64,000 bases of DNA from Clostridia bacterium. Its GTDB lineage: Bacteria; Bacillota; Clostridia; Oscillospirales; Acutalibacteraceae. Shown piece by piece: positions 9,178 to 18,635 of the stretch. The DNA is taken from NCBI GenBank assembly GCA_017516965.1, contig JAFXAP010000010.1:1-64000 (forward strand). The letters run 5' to 3'. The position numbers and the translations under genes are program-made. Below the pieces are notes generated by a model. The model was not told the DNA's origin. It was given only the letters and a program-made list of their open reading frames with translations, and searched no databases. Each line of letters starts with the position of its first letter. Position 1 is the first letter of the stretch.

Positions 9178-9437
9178 TGAATACCTATAACCTTATAATT
9201 TCTACTCCTGACGGCAGTGTGTTTGATGGTGAAGCTGAGATTTTGATTGTTCGTGGCACAGAGGGTGAACTTGCTGTTATGGCAGGGCACGTGCCTTTTA
9301 TCACGGCGGTAAAAGCGGGACAGTGCAAGGTAATTATGTCAGATGACGAGCAAAAGACCGCCCAAATAGGTGGCGGAATATTAACCGTTCAAAACAATAA
9401 AACCACACTGCTTTGCAGTGATTTTAAATGGAACTAA
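9177..9437 (+). CDS. atpC: F1 ATP synthase subunit epsilon, beta-sandwich domain only
   Basis: 86 aa against the usual 130-140. It contains the N-terminal beta-sandwich (ISTPDGSVFDGEAEILIVRG, then TEGELAVMAGHVPFITAVK) that binds gamma and the c-ring. It ends right after the last strand, so the C-terminal two-helix domain, which latches F1 and inhibits ATP hydrolysis, is absent. A natural TAA and a terminator follow, with no downstream remnant of the helices. Such short epsilons are known in some bacteria. Confidence 0.9.
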
Positions 9438-9441
9438 TAAA

Positions 9442-9477
9442 AATACCGGGTTTTTACTCGGTATTTTATTTTTTTTG
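9442..9477 (+). terminator. Terminator of the ATP synthase operon
   Basis: Stem AATACCG / CGGTATT with a 10-nt loop and a long T-rich tail, a few nt after atpC. Confidence 0.9.
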
Positions 9478-9498
9478 CCTAAAAATAGTAAAAATATA

Positions 9499-9527
9499 TT
9501 TAAAATTATTACTTAATATGTTATAAT
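9499..9527 (+). promoter_or_regulatory. Probable promoter of the hprK cluster
   Basis: Perfect TATAAT at 9522-9527 with a weak -35 (TTTAAA) 17 nt upstream, directly after the atp terminator. Confidence 0.5.
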
Positions 9528-9561
9528 AATTATGATTAAAGAGAAATGAGGTGTTTTACTC

Positions 9562-10518
9562 ATGAAAACCGACTGCACAATTGAGTTATCTCGTATAGTG
9601 AAAGAATTTTCTTTAGAGGTTTTAAATATGCCTGAAAGCGAGGTTTTGGTATCATCTACCGAAACCAACCGACCTGGTCTTCACCTTGCGGGATATTATG
9701 AATATTTTGACTCGAGCCGAATACAAATTCTTGGTATGAATGAAATCGGATTTTTACAAAGATTTGACGAGGCAGAGAAGTTTAAACGTGTTGATGAGTT
9801 TTTTGCAAAAAAACCTGTGGCAGTAATTATTGCCCGAAATCTTGCAGAAGATAGTATATATGCCCAAGTAGCTAAGAAGTATAACGTACCGCTTCTTGTA
9901 AGCAAAAACTCAACATCTGATTTTGAAGCGGCGCTTATAGCATTTTTAAATCTTCAGTTGGCTCCACGTATTACACGTCACGGTGTTTTGGTCGAGGTTT
10001 ATGGCGAAGGTATTTTGCTTCTCGGTGAGAGTGGCGTTGGTAAAAGTGAAACGGCAATCGAGCTTGTAAAACGTGGTCACCGACTTATTGCTGATGATGC
10101 AGTAGAAATTCGTCGTGTGTCAAGCAAGTCGCTGGTGGGTACTGCGCCTGATAACATACGTCATTTTATCGAACTTCGTGGCATAGGAATTATTAATGCA
10201 AGTCGTATTTTTGGCGCGGGTGCTGTAAAACTAACCGAAAAAATCGACCTTGTTATCAATATGGAACAATGGGATGCCAGCAAAAATTATGACCGTATGG
10301 GACTTGAAACCCAAAAGACTGAAATATTAGGACTTGAAGTTCCGTCGCTTACAATTCCTGTAAAACCGGGTCGTAATCTGGCGGTAATTATCGAGGTTGC
10401 GGCTATGAACAGCCGTCAGAAAAAGCTTGGTTATAATGCGGCAGAAGATTTGCTAAACCGTCTTGGTATGAATGACGATTTTGCCAAAACCGAGGAAACA
10501 AACGTTAAACCATTTTAA
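9562..10518 (+). CDS. hprK: HPr kinase/phosphorylase
   Basis: 318 aa, normal size. Phosphorylates HPr on Ser46 in carbon catabolite control and reverses the reaction. N-terminal domain about 1-130; the C-terminal kinase domain has Walker A GESGVGKSE, followed by LVKRGHRLIADDAVEIRR, and the signature ELRGIGIINASRIFGAGAV. First gene of a cluster with a sugar kinase, murB, a RapZ-like gene and whiA, resembling the Firmicutes hprK/yvc-whiA neighbourhood. AGGTG precedes the ATG. Confidence 0.97.
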   Translation: MKTDCTIELSRIVKEFSLEVLNMPESEVLVSSTETNRPGLHLAGYYEYFDSSRIQILGMNEIGFLQRFDEAEKFKRVDEFFAKKPVAVIIARNLAEDSIYAQVAKKYNVPLLVSKNSTSDFEAALIAFLNLQLAPRITRHGVLVEVYGEGILLLGESGVGKSETAIELVKRGHRLIADDAVEIRRVSSKSLVGTAPDNIRHFIELRGIGIINASRIFGAGAVKLTEKIDLVINMEQWDASKNYDRMGLETQKTEILGLEVPSLTIPVKPGRNLAVIIEVAAMNSRQKKLGYNAAEDLLNRLGMNDDFAKTEETNVKPF

Positions 10519-10553
10519 GCATACTTAATGCTAAAACAAGAGAGGGAAAAATT

Positions 10554-11510
10554 ATGTATAAATTGGGTGTAGATTTAGGTGGAACAAATATTGTAGCAGG
10601 TGTGGTAGATGAAAAATACAGAGTTATTGCTACTGCAAAGCGCAAAACAAATTTGCCCAGAAGCGCAGAAGAAATAATAGATGATATTGTTGCAGTAACC
10701 TTTGAAGCTATTGAGAACGCTGGAGTTAGCGCAGATGATATAGACGGTTACGGTATTGGTTGCCCCGGTTCTATTGACCACGAAACAGGTAGTGTGCCAT
10801 ATTCTAACAATCTCGAATTTTATGATTTGCCACTCGCAGAAATTCTTTGCAAAAAAACAGGTAAAACATTCTATGTTGAAAATGATGCCAATGCGGCGGC
10901 TTACGGTGAATATATTGCGGGTGCCGGTAAGGGTACTAAAAACTTTATTGCAATAACATTGGGTACCGGTGTTGGCGGCGGTATTATTATAGACGGTAAA
11001 ATCTATTCAGGTTCCAACGGCGCCGGCGGTGAGCTTGGTCATACAGTTATTCAAATGGGTGGTCAGGCTTGCACTTGCGGTCGTTTTGGCTGTTGGGAAA
11101 CCTATGCTTCGGCTACAGCGCTTGTTCGTCAAACAAAACAGGCTATGATGCGCTATAAAAATAGCAGAATGTGGGATATTTGTGACGGCAATATTGAAAA
11201 TGCCAATGGTGTTACTGCATTTAAAGCTAAAAGACTTGGCGACCGCGTAGGCAGTATGGTTGTTGACGAATATATTCGTTATGTTGCGGTTGGTATTGCG
11301 AACGTGCTTGACACCTTCCAGCCTGATATGATATGCATTGGCGGCGGTGTTTCTAAAGAAGGCGAATATCTTACCGACCCGCTTAATGAATATGTTGAGG
11401 GTGAAAACTATGCCCGTCATATGAAGGTTAAAACCGTTATTAAAACTGCCGACCTTGGCAATGATGCAGGTATTATAGGCGCGGCTTATCTTTGTAATCT
11501 TCACAAGTAA
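10554..11510 (+). CDS. ROK-family sugar kinase (glucokinase-like)
   Basis: 318 aa. The N-terminal phosphate-binding loop is GVDLGGTNIVAGVVDE; the catalytic region is VENDANAAAYGEY; the second phosphate loop is TLGTGVGGGIIIDG; the ROK zinc motif is CTCGRFGCWE. Probably phosphorylates glucose (family knowledge). A position next to hprK and upstream of pfkA suits carbohydrate metabolism. Exact substrate not provable from sequence. Confidence 0.9.
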   Translation: MYKLGVDLGGTNIVAGVVDEKYRVIATAKRKTNLPRSAEEIIDDIVAVTFEAIENAGVSADDIDGYGIGCPGSIDHETGSVPYSNNLEFYDLPLAEILCKKTGKTFYVENDANAAAYGEYIAGAGKGTKNFIAITLGTGVGGGIIIDGKIYSGSNGAGGELGHTVIQMGGQACTCGRFGCWETYASATALVRQTKQAMMRYKNSRMWDICDGNIENANGVTAFKAKRLGDRVGSMVVDEYIRYVAVGIANVLDTFQPDMICIGGGVSKEGEYLTDPLNEYVEGENYARHMKVKTVIKTADLGNDAGIIGAAYLCNLHK

Positions 11511-11519
11511 GGTGATTTT

Positions 11520-12425
11520 ATGAAATTTGATAACCTGACGGACAGATTATCAGAACTTAAAATTGAATATGTAAAAGACGAACCGATGAGTCGCCATACC
11601 ACGTTTAAAATAGGCGGTAATGCTGATGTGTTGGTTACTGTTAAAACCACCGATGAATTAAAGCAGGTTTTACTGCTCGCCAATAAGTTAAACGTGCCGT
11701 ATTTTGTGTTGGGCAAGGGCTCAAATCTTTTGGTGTCTGATAATGGAATTGAGGGAATGGTTATAAGTCTCGCCACCCTTAACGATATAACAATAAGCGG
11801 TAACAAGGTTATTTGTGGCGCGGGGGCGAGTTTGCGTAGTGTTTGTATTGCTGCGCAAAAAGCTTCGCTTTCGGGACTTGAATTCGCCTATGGAATACCC
11901 GGTACAGTTGGTGGCGCGCTTTATATGAACGCAGGCGCCTATGGCGGAGAAATGTCACAAGTTACGGTGTCTGCTACAGCGGTTGACAGCCTTGGTAATG
12001 AGGTTGTACTTTCAATAGATGATATGAAACTTGGTTATAGAACAAGCGTGTTTAAAAATAGCGAACTTATCATAACCGACGTTACATTTGAACTGAAATC
12101 GGGCAAGAGTGAAGATATAAAGGCTGCTATGAATGACTTTTTTGCCCGTAGGCAAGATAAGCAACCGCTTGAATTTCCATCTGCCGGCAGCACTTTTAAA
12201 CGTCCCGAAGGCTATTTTGCGGGCGCTCTTATTGAAAAAAATAACTTAAAGGGTGTATCGGTAGGCGGAGCGCAGGTAAGTGAAAAACACGCAGGTTTTG
12301 TTATAAACAGGGGTGGAGCTACCTGCGGTGATGTGCTTACACTTATTGAAAAGATAAAAGATGTTGTGAAAAATTCTGACGGGGTTACACTTGAACCTGA
12401 AGTTATATTCGTAGGAAGAAAGTAA
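11520..12425 (+). CDS. murB: UDP-N-acetylmuramate dehydrogenase
   Basis: 301 aa. FAD enzyme reducing UDP-GlcNAc-enolpyruvate in peptidoglycan precursor synthesis. Motifs: SRHTTFKIGG, LGKGSNLLVSD, GIPGTVGGALYMNAGAYGGE, and PSAGSTFKRP with the catalytic Ser; a C-terminal Glu lies in the LEPEVIF segment. Length and lack of the long C-terminal domain fit type II MurB of Firmicutes. Lies 9 nt after the sugar kinase. Confidence 0.96.
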   Translation: MKFDNLTDRLSELKIEYVKDEPMSRHTTFKIGGNADVLVTVKTTDELKQVLLLANKLNVPYFVLGKGSNLLVSDNGIEGMVISLATLNDITISGNKVICGAGASLRSVCIAAQKASLSGLEFAYGIPGTVGGALYMNAGAYGGEMSQVTVSATAVDSLGNEVVLSIDDMKLGYRTSVFKNSELIITDVTFELKSGKSEDIKAAMNDFFARRQDKQPLEFPSAGSTFKRPEGYFAGALIEKNNLKGVSVGGAQVSEKHAGFVINRGGATCGDVLTLIEKIKDVVKNSDGVTLEPEVIFVGRK

Positions 12426-12429
12426 TTAA

Positions 12430-12804
12430 ATGAAAATTGAATGTAGATCCTTTGGCTTTAAAAATGGGGCAGACGCGCAAGCAGATTTCGTTTTAGATGT
12501 GCGCTGTCTGCCCAATCCATTTTATGTAGAGCATTTAAAGCATAAAACAGGTCTGGACAAGTCTGTAAGAGATTATGTTTTAAATAATGAAACAAGTCAG
12601 CAGTATCTGGAAAAAATTATAGATATGCTTATGACGGCAATATCGGTTAAAGAAAAATACGGTATAGAAAAAATGTCGGTATCTTTTGGATGTACGGGCG
12701 GGCATCATAGGTCGGTTACCTTTGCTATAATGGTTTGTGAAAAACTAAAGCAAAGTGGGTTTGATGCTTATTGTGTTCACCGAGATATTGATAAAGAGGA
12801 TTAA
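12430..12804 (+). CDS. Stand-alone RapZ C-terminal domain protein
   Basis: 124 aa. It corresponds to the C-terminal half of RapZ/YvcJ: FGFKNGADAQADFVLDVRCL, PNPFY, and SFGCTGGHHRSVTFA. The N-terminal P-loop ATPase domain of full RapZ (about 290 aa) is absent; murB ends 4 nt before the ATG, so there is no room for it. In E. coli the C-terminal domain of RapZ binds GlmZ/GlmY RNAs and the GlcN6P signal, so this may be an RNA- or metabolite-binding adapter (inference). In many Firmicutes full rapZ and yvcK sit here between hprK/murB and whiA. Confidence 0.85.
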   Translation: MKIECRSFGFKNGADAQADFVLDVRCLPNPFYVEHLKHKTGLDKSVRDYVLNNETSQQYLEKIIDMLMTAISVKEKYGIEKMSVSFGCTGGHHRSVTFAIMVCEKLKQSGFDAYCVHRDIDKED

Positions 12805-12806
12805 TT

Positions 12807-13703
12807 ATGTCTTTTTGTTCAGATATAAAAACCGAACTTAGCGAAATCAGAGTGTCACGTTGTTGTATGCAGGCGCTTACATATGGGCTTTTGCTTTTTA
12901 GCCGTTCCTTTAGCGCTAAAAAAATGTCTATGCAAAGCGAAAATTTATCGGTTACAAGGTTATATGCGTCTATGATTAAGAAAAACTATGACGCGCAGGT
13001 TACTATAACCGAGGGTAGCAGTAAAAATACTACCTACCGTGCGGAAGTAGGAGACGAAATTGACCGCCTTAAAATTTTGGCATCGGTAGATTTTGGTATG
13101 ATAGAGGGTAAAATCAGTCACGAATTTTTTAATCGTGATTGTTGCGAAGCTTCATTTGTGCGTGGGGCATTTTTAAGTTGTGGTCAAATGAGCGACCCTG
13201 AAAAAAGTTATAGGGTTGATTTTTCGGTAAAAAGTCAGGCGCTGGCTGAAGAACTACGCGATATATTAGCGCGTCACGATGTAAAGGCAAATATTTCAAC
13301 GCGCGGCAAGGGTTTTGTTGTATATATAAAGCGCAGTGAGATGATAATAAACTTGTTGACGCTTATGGGCGCTTCTATGCGAAGTCTTGAGCTTATTGAA
13401 ACCACCATAATTAAAGAGGCGAACAACAAAACAAACCGAATGTTTAACTGTGACGGTGCTAATATTAAAAAGACTATTGAAGCATCAATAAAACAGAGAA
13501 CAGCCATTGAATATCTAATTAAAAGAGAGATGCTTTCGTCTTTGCCAAACGAGTTAATCTCAGCGGCAAATTTGCGTATGCAATATCCTGAAAGTTCGCT
13601 TAAAGATTTATGTAAAAATTCTACCGAACCGATAACCGTTTCGGGGCTTAATCACAGACTGAAAAAAATAATAGAAATATATGAAGATATAAAATCTAGG
13701 TAA
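12807..13703 (+). CDS. whiA: Sporulation/cell-division transcription regulator WhiA
   Basis: 298 aa. N-terminal LAGLIDADG-like fold (GAFLSCGQMSDPEKSYRVDF region) and a C-terminal helix-turn-helix with RMQYPESSLKDL and VSGLNHRLKKI. Conserved partner of rapZ/yvcK in Gram-positive bacteria. Starts 3 nt after the RapZ-like gene, so it is co-transcribed. Confidence 0.95.
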   Translation: MSFCSDIKTELSEIRVSRCCMQALTYGLLLFSRSFSAKKMSMQSENLSVTRLYASMIKKNYDAQVTITEGSSKNTTYRAEVGDEIDRLKILASVDFGMIEGKISHEFFNRDCCEASFVRGAFLSCGQMSDPEKSYRVDFSVKSQALAEELRDILARHDVKANISTRGKGFVVYIKRSEMIINLLTLMGASMRSLELIETTIIKEANNKTNRMFNCDGANIKKTIEASIKQRTAIEYLIKREMLSSLPNELISAANLRMQYPESSLKDLCKNSTEPITVSGLNHRLKKIIEIYEDIKSR

Positions 13704-13717
13704 GGGGTGAATACGGC

Positions 13718-16700
13718 ATGGGCTTTACACATCTGCATTTGCATACAGAATACAGTTTGCTTGACGGCTGTTGCCGTATAAATAAACTTATCGACTCGGT
13801 AGCAAATAAGGGTCAGTCGGCGGTAGCTATCACCGATCACGGTGTTATGTATGGTGCTATTGATTTTTACAAAGCGGCAAAGAAAAAGGGCGTAAAGCCC
13901 ATTATAGGTTGCGAGGTTTATGTAGCGCCCAATAGTCGCTTTGATAAACAAAAAACACCCGACGGAAACTATAGTCACTTGGTGCTGCTTTGCGAAAACA
14001 ACGAAGGGTATCAGAATCTTATAAAATTGGTATCTATAGGCTTTACCGAAGGTTTTTATACAAGACCGCGTGTTGACCGCGAATTGTTAGAAAAATACCA
14101 CACGGGACTTATTGCATTGTCGGCTTGTCTTGCGGGTGAAATCCCTCGCGCTATAATGGACGGCGATTATAACAAGGCAATGCAGACTGCGCTTTGGTAT
14201 AAGAATGTTTTTGGAGAAAATAACTTCTTTTTAGAGGTGCAAAATCACGGAATTGCCGAACAACAAACAGTTAATTCATATATTAAAAAACTGTCGCACG
14301 AAACGGGTATTCCCACGGTTGCTACAAATGATGTGCACTATATAGAAAAAGACGACAGTTTTATGCACAAGGTTTTGCTGTGCGTGCAAACGGGTAGCAA
14401 AATCGGTGAGCAAAACGCTCTGGAATTTAAAACCGAGGAGTTTTATCTTAAAAGTGAAAGTGAAATGCGCGACGCGCTTCCTGAGTTTTGCGACGCGATT
14501 GAAAATACACAAAAAATTGCCGACCGATGCAACGTCGAATTTGAATTTGGCAAGATAAAATTACCGTTTTTTGATACAGGCGGAGAGGATCACTATGAAT
14601 TTTTCCGTCGTAAATGTTATGACGGACTTTATAAAAATTATGGCAGTAATCCTGAGCGGAGCGTTATAGACCGATTAGAGTATGAATTATCGGTTATAAA
14701 TAAAATGGGTTACGTTGACTATTATCTTATAGTCTGGGATTTTATAAATTATGCAAAAAAATCCGGCATACCGGTAGGCCCCGGACGTGGCTCGGGCGCC
14801 GGAAGTCTTGCGGCATACTGCATAGGTATTACGGGTGTTGACCCTATAAAATACAACCTTCTTTTTGAACGCTTTTTAAATCCTGAGCGCGTATCTATGC
14901 CCGATTTTGACGTGGATTTTTGCTATGTTAACCGTCCTAAAGTTATAGATTACGTTACAAATAAATATGGCGCTGATCACGTAGCGCAGATAGTAACCTT
15001 TGGTACAATGGCGGCTCGCGCCGCTGTGCGAGATGTGGGTCGCGCTATGGATATTCCGTATGCTACCTGTGATAAAATTGCTAAACTTATACCTCAGTCG
15101 ATAGGTATGACGTTAGAAACGGCGCTTGCCACATCTAAAGAATTAAAGGCTTTGTATGACGGTGATACCATTACCAGAGATTTGATTGATATGGCAATCA
15201 AGCTAGAGGGAATGCCGCGTCACGCATCTACACACGCGGCAGGTGTTGTTATATCTGACCGACCGGTAAGTGACTATGTTCCGCTTGCTACCAATGACGA
15301 ATCGGTGGTAACCCAATACCCAATGACAACGCTTGATGAACTGGGACTTTTAAAAATGGACTTTTTGGGTCTTAGAAACCTTACTGTCATTGAGGATACA
15401 CAAAAAGATATAAGAAAAAAGAATTCTTTGTTTGATATCGAAAAAATACCGCTTGATGACGCCGAAACCTTTAAAATGATGGGTGAGGGTTTTACCGACG
15501 GTGTGTTTCAGTTTGAATCTGACGGAATGAAAAACGTAATGCGCAAATTCCGTCCCGAAACGCTCGAAGATTTAATTGCAATAATTTCTCTTTACCGACC
15601 GGGGCCGATGGATTCTATTCCCAGGTATATACACAACCGTCACAATCCACAGGATGTAAAATATGATACACCGCTTCTTGAACCGATACTTAACGTGACG
15701 TACGGCTGTATCGTTTATCAAGAGCAGGTAATGCAGATTTTCAGAAGCCTTGCAGGGTATTCCTTGGGTCGCGCTGATATAGTGCGCCGCGCTATGTCAA
15801 AAAAGAAGCACGACGTTTTAGCTCGTGAGCGAGAAGCGTTTATCTACGGTGAAAAGGACGCAAACGGCAACACTATTTGTGATGGCGCTGTAAATCGCGG
15901 TGTAAGTGAAGCTGTAGCTGAAAAATTGTTTGATGAAATTTCAGCATTCAGTTCTTATGCATTTAACAAATCTCACGCGGCGGCATATGCTGTTGTGGCA
16001 TATCGTACTGCGTACTTAAAATGTCATTACCCAACCGAATATTTTGCGGCGTTGCTTACAAGTGTTCTTGACTATCCTGCAAAAATTGCTCAATACACCG
16101 ACGAGTGTAAGCGTATTGGTATAAAGATATTGCCACCATCAGTGAATGAAAGTTATGAAAACTTCACTTCGGACGGAAAAAATATTCGTTTTGGTCTGCT
16201 TGCTGTACGAAATTTAGGCTCTAACCTTATAAATCAGTTTATAAACGAAAGGGCAAACGGTAAATACACTTCACTTTATGATTTTTGCTCCCGTAACTAT
16301 AGCCGTAACTTTAATAGACGCGCTCTTGAAGGTCTTATCAAAAGCGGCGCTATGGACTCGTTAGAGGATAACCGACGTAAAATGCTATACAATATAGATA
16401 AGGTATTATCGGTTGTTGATGAAACGAGACGTTTTTCTGGTGAAGGGCAACTTGACCTTTTTGGCGACAGCAGTCAGAACAACACGCTTACACTTACCCA
16501 TATTGACGAAATGCCTAAGTCGGAATTACTCGCTATGGAAAAGGCTGTAACAGGTATGTATTTGTCGGGTCACCCGATGAATAACTATCGTACATTTGCT
16601 AAAAATCCACGCTTTGTTCCTATTTCAAAAATTAATTCTAAAATTGTTGGCGATGGTAAACGAACAAGCATTGTAGGCATACTTGGAGATATTAAACTTA

Positions 16701-17155
16701 AACAGCTAAAAAATAAAAATACTATAGCATACACCACGCTTGAAGATACTACAGGTGTGATAGACGTTATTGTTTTTTCAGCAACCCTTGCAAAATATCG
16801 CGAAGTAATGTTGCCGGGTAATATTGTTGTAATAAACGGCAAGGTAAGCGAACGCGAAGACCGAGATGCTGAGTTTGTATGCGAGTCGGTGGAATTAGTA
16901 CCCGAAAGCGCACAAAACAGCGATAAAATCAGCACCCTTTACCTTAAAATACCAAGCCTTAATTCGACGCAGTTTGCTAAAGTTTGCGATGTTTTATCAA
17001 AATATAAGGGTGATAGTGACGTTATAATTGTGTGCGAAGATACAGGCAAACGTATTATGGCGCCCGATCGACTTAAAATTACCCCATCGGAAAAACTCAG
17101 CGATGAATTGGCGGTAATAATAGGTCAAAATAATGTCAAACTGGTATCAAAGTAA
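13718..17155 (+). CDS. dnaE: DNA polymerase III alpha subunit, DnaE type
   Basis: 1145 aa. PHP domain with HLHLHTEYSLLDG and AITDHGVMYGAID; palm with GPGRGSGAGSLAAYC and the catalytic acids in MPDFDVDF; fingers through SLYRPGPMDSIPRYI; tandem HhH region; OB-fold about 965-1060 (TSIVGILGDIKLKQLKNKNT). Intact PHP metal ligands suggest a possible PHP-based proofreading activity as in other DnaE1 proteins (inference). Length and domain order resemble clostridial DnaE1. A separate PolC is encoded at the end of this window. Shine-Dalgarno AAGGGGTGA upstream. Confidence 0.97.
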   Translation: MGFTHLHLHTEYSLLDGCCRINKLIDSVANKGQSAVAITDHGVMYGAIDFYKAAKKKGVKPIIGCEVYVAPNSRFDKQKTPDGNYSHLVLLCENNEGYQNLIKLVSIGFTEGFYTRPRVDRELLEKYHTGLIALSACLAGEIPRAIMDGDYNKAMQTALWYKNVFGENNFFLEVQNHGIAEQQTVNSYIKKLSHETGIPTVATNDVHYIEKDDSFMHKVLLCVQTGSKIGEQNALEFKTEEFYLKSESEMRDALPEFCDAIENTQKIADRCNVEFEFGKIKLPFFDTGGEDHYEFFRRKCYDGLYKNYGSNPERSVIDRLEYELSVINKMGYVDYYLIVWDFINYAKKSGIPVGPGRGSGAGSLAAYCIGITGVDPIKYNLLFERFLNPERVSMPDFDVDFCYVNRPKVIDYVTNKYGADHVAQIVTFGTMAARAAVRDVGRAMDIPYATCDKIAKLIPQSIGMTLETALATSKELKALYDGDTITRDLIDMAIKLEGMPRHASTHAAGVVISDRPVSDYVPLATNDESVVTQYPMTTLDELGLLKMDFLGLRNLTVIEDTQKDIRKKNSLFDIEKIPLDDAETFKMMGEGFTDGVFQFESDGMKNVMRKFRPETLEDLIAIISLYRPGPMDSIPRYIHNRHNPQDVKYDTPLLEPILNVTYGCIVYQEQVMQIFRSLAGYSLGRADIVRRAMSKKKHDVLAREREAFIYGEKDANGNTICDGAVNRGVSEAVAEKLFDEISAFSSYAFNKSHAAAYAVVAYRTAYLKCHYPTEYFAALLTSVLDYPAKIAQYTDECKRIGIKILPPSVNESYENFTSDGKNIRFGLLAVRNLGSNLINQFINERANGKYTSLYDFCSRNYSRNFNRRALEGLIKSGAMDSLEDNRRKMLYNIDKVLSVVDETRRFSGEGQLDLFGDSSQNNTLTLTHIDEMPKSELLAMEKAVTGMYLSGHPMNNYRTFAKNPRFVPISKINSKIVGDGKRTSIVGILGDIKLKQLKNKNTIAYTTLEDTTGVIDVIVFSATLAKYREVMLPGNIVVINGKVSEREDRDAEFVCESVELVPESAQNSDKISTLYLKIPSLNSTQFAKVCDVLSKYKGDSDVIIVCEDTGKRIMAPDRLKITPSEKLSDELAVIIGQNNVKLVSK

Positions 17156-17163
17156 AAAAATGG

Positions 17164-17192
17164 TTGCAGTTTTAAAATTAATGGTGTATAAT
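17164..17192 (+). promoter_or_regulatory. Promoter of pfkA
   Basis: TTGCAG, 17-nt spacer, perfect TATAAT; about 25 nt upstream of the pfkA Shine-Dalgarno. Confidence 0.85.
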
Positions 17193-17224
17193 AATTTGGC
17201 ATATATTTTGGAGATGATACAAAA

Positions 17225-18184
17225 ATGAAAACAATAGGTGTTTTAACAAGTGGCGGCGACGCGCCGGGTATGAACGCTGCGGTACGTGCCGTAGTGAGAA
17301 CTGCTATTTCACTTGGTATGACAGTTAAGGGAATAAGACGCGGTTACGCAGGTCTTATTGAAAATGATATTTTTGATATGGATGCGCGCTCAGTTTCTGA
17401 CGTTATAAATCGTGGCGGCACACTGCTTTACACAGCGCGTTGCCCCAAATTCAGAACTGAAGAGGGCGTTTTAGAGGCTGTCGAAAGCTGTAAAAAGCAC
17501 GGCATTGAAGGTTTGGTTGTAATTGGCGGTGACGGTTCATTCAGAGGCGCTTTAGAACTTTCACGTCACGGTGTGCCTTGTATTGGTGTGCCCGGAACAA
17601 TCGACAATGACATTGCTTGTACTGAATATACAATTGGTTTTGATACTGCTATGAATACCGCTATGGAAATGGTAGATAAAATCCGTGACACAGCTCAGTC
17701 ACACGACCGTTGCAGTGTTATTGAGGTTATGGGCCGTCACGCAGGTTATATCGCAGTTCAGACGGGTATTGCTGTTGGCGCTACCGCAATTATGGTGCCT
17801 GAAGTTCCTGTAAATATTGAACGTATTATCAAAAAAATTAACACCACAAAAAGTAATGGTAAAAAGCACTTTATTGTTATTGTTGCCGAAGGTGTTGGCG
17901 GTGTAGAGGAAATTGCAAAACAAATTATGGCAGGTACAGGCGTTGACTCACGCGCTACCGTTTTAGGTCATGTTCAGCGTGGTGGTAACCCAACCTTGCG
18001 TGACAGACTTCGCGCTACACAGATGGGCTATGAGGCTGTTCAGCTTTTATATCAAGGCAAGGGTAACCGCGTGGTTGCTTATAAGGGAAGCTCGGTTGTA
18101 AACTATGACATTGAGGATGCCCTTCAAATGAAAAAAGAGTTTGACCAGAATATGCTTAAAATTGCTCTTGAAACAGCAATATAA
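17225..18184 (+). CDS. pfkA: ATP-dependent 6-phosphofructokinase
   Basis: 319 aa. Catalyses fructose-6-phosphate to fructose-1,6-bisphosphate. ATP loop TSGGDAPGMNAAVRAV, GGDGSFRGA, catalytic GTIDNDI, substrate segment EVMGRHAGYIA, and the ATP-type Gly in GGDG. C-terminal LGHVQRGGNPT. It has its own promoter and terminator. Confidence 0.97.
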   Translation: MKTIGVLTSGGDAPGMNAAVRAVVRTAISLGMTVKGIRRGYAGLIENDIFDMDARSVSDVINRGGTLLYTARCPKFRTEEGVLEAVESCKKHGIEGLVVIGGDGSFRGALELSRHGVPCIGVPGTIDNDIACTEYTIGFDTAMNTAMEMVDKIRDTAQSHDRCSVIEVMGRHAGYIAVQTGIAVGATAIMVPEVPVNIERIIKKINTTKSNGKKHFIVIVAEGVGGVEEIAKQIMAGTGVDSRATVLGHVQRGGNPTLRDRLRATQMGYEAVQLLYQGKGNRVVAYKGSSVVNYDIEDALQMKKEFDQNMLKIALETAI

Positions 18185-18205
18185 AAATTTAAAATTTAAT
18201 TATAA

Positions 18206-18244
18206 AAAATCTTGCTAAAGTTTTTTCTTTAGCAAGATTTTTTG
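18206..18244 (+). terminator. Terminator of pfkA
   Basis: Stem AATCTTGCTAAAG / CTTTAGCAAGATT, loop of six T, then a T6 tail. Confidence 0.92.
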
Positions 18245-18273
18245 TTGCTGTTTTTGTGTTTAGATGTTATAAT
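18245..18273 (+). promoter_or_regulatory. Promoter upstream of the degraded catabolic genes
   Basis: TTGCTG, 17-nt spacer and perfect TATAAT. Although the first gene is broken, the promoter appears intact and could still drive the enzyme at 19044-20738. Confidence 0.75.
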
Positions 18274-18327
18274 AATTATGTCTTTATATTCGATTATTGA
18301 CTGATTTTTTAAAAAGAGGTGTGCTAT

Positions 18328-18635
18328 ATGAATTCTAAATATGAATCACTGTTTACTCCATGAAAAATAGGTAATGTAGAAATTAAAAACCGAATTGTAA
18401 TGTGTCCAATGGGTGGCACGTCGCTTTTTGGTTGGTTTGAGCTTGGCGGTTGTCATTTTGATAAGGAAGCGGCAAAACTCTTTTTGGAAAGAGCAAATAA
18501 TAACGTTGGTCTTATAATCCCCGGTATTGCTCCGCTGCGTGACACGTTTTGGGGTAAGTGGCTTTGGCAAAACCCTAAAATGTTTAAAGAACTTAAAGAT
18601 TTTATGGATGAAATACATAAAACAGATACAAAGCT
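18328..18635 (+). pseudogene. Remnant of an Old Yellow Enzyme-type NADH:flavin oxidoreductase
   Basis: The ATG (18328) has an AGAGGTG Shine-Dalgarno. Translation gives MNSKYESLFTP, then TGA (18361) where homologues have Trp (LFTPWKIGNVEIKNRIV pattern). The frame continues with KIGNVEIKNRIVMCPMGG and a FAD/FMN-barrel start as far as MDEIHKTDTKL, then stops matching near 18633. Only about 100 of roughly 640 residues of an enoate-reductase/2,4-dienoyl-CoA-reductase-like protein remain. Nonsense mutation plus a large deletion make this a pseudogene. Confidence 0.85.

Noticed and set aside
18361-18363. TGA read as tryptophan (alternative genetic code or selenocysteine) in the flavoenzyme start
   Set aside because: Other genes use TGG for Trp and TGA as genuine stop (aroB, tyrA), and the same ORF is truncated by a deletion, so it is a nonsense mutation in a pseudogene.
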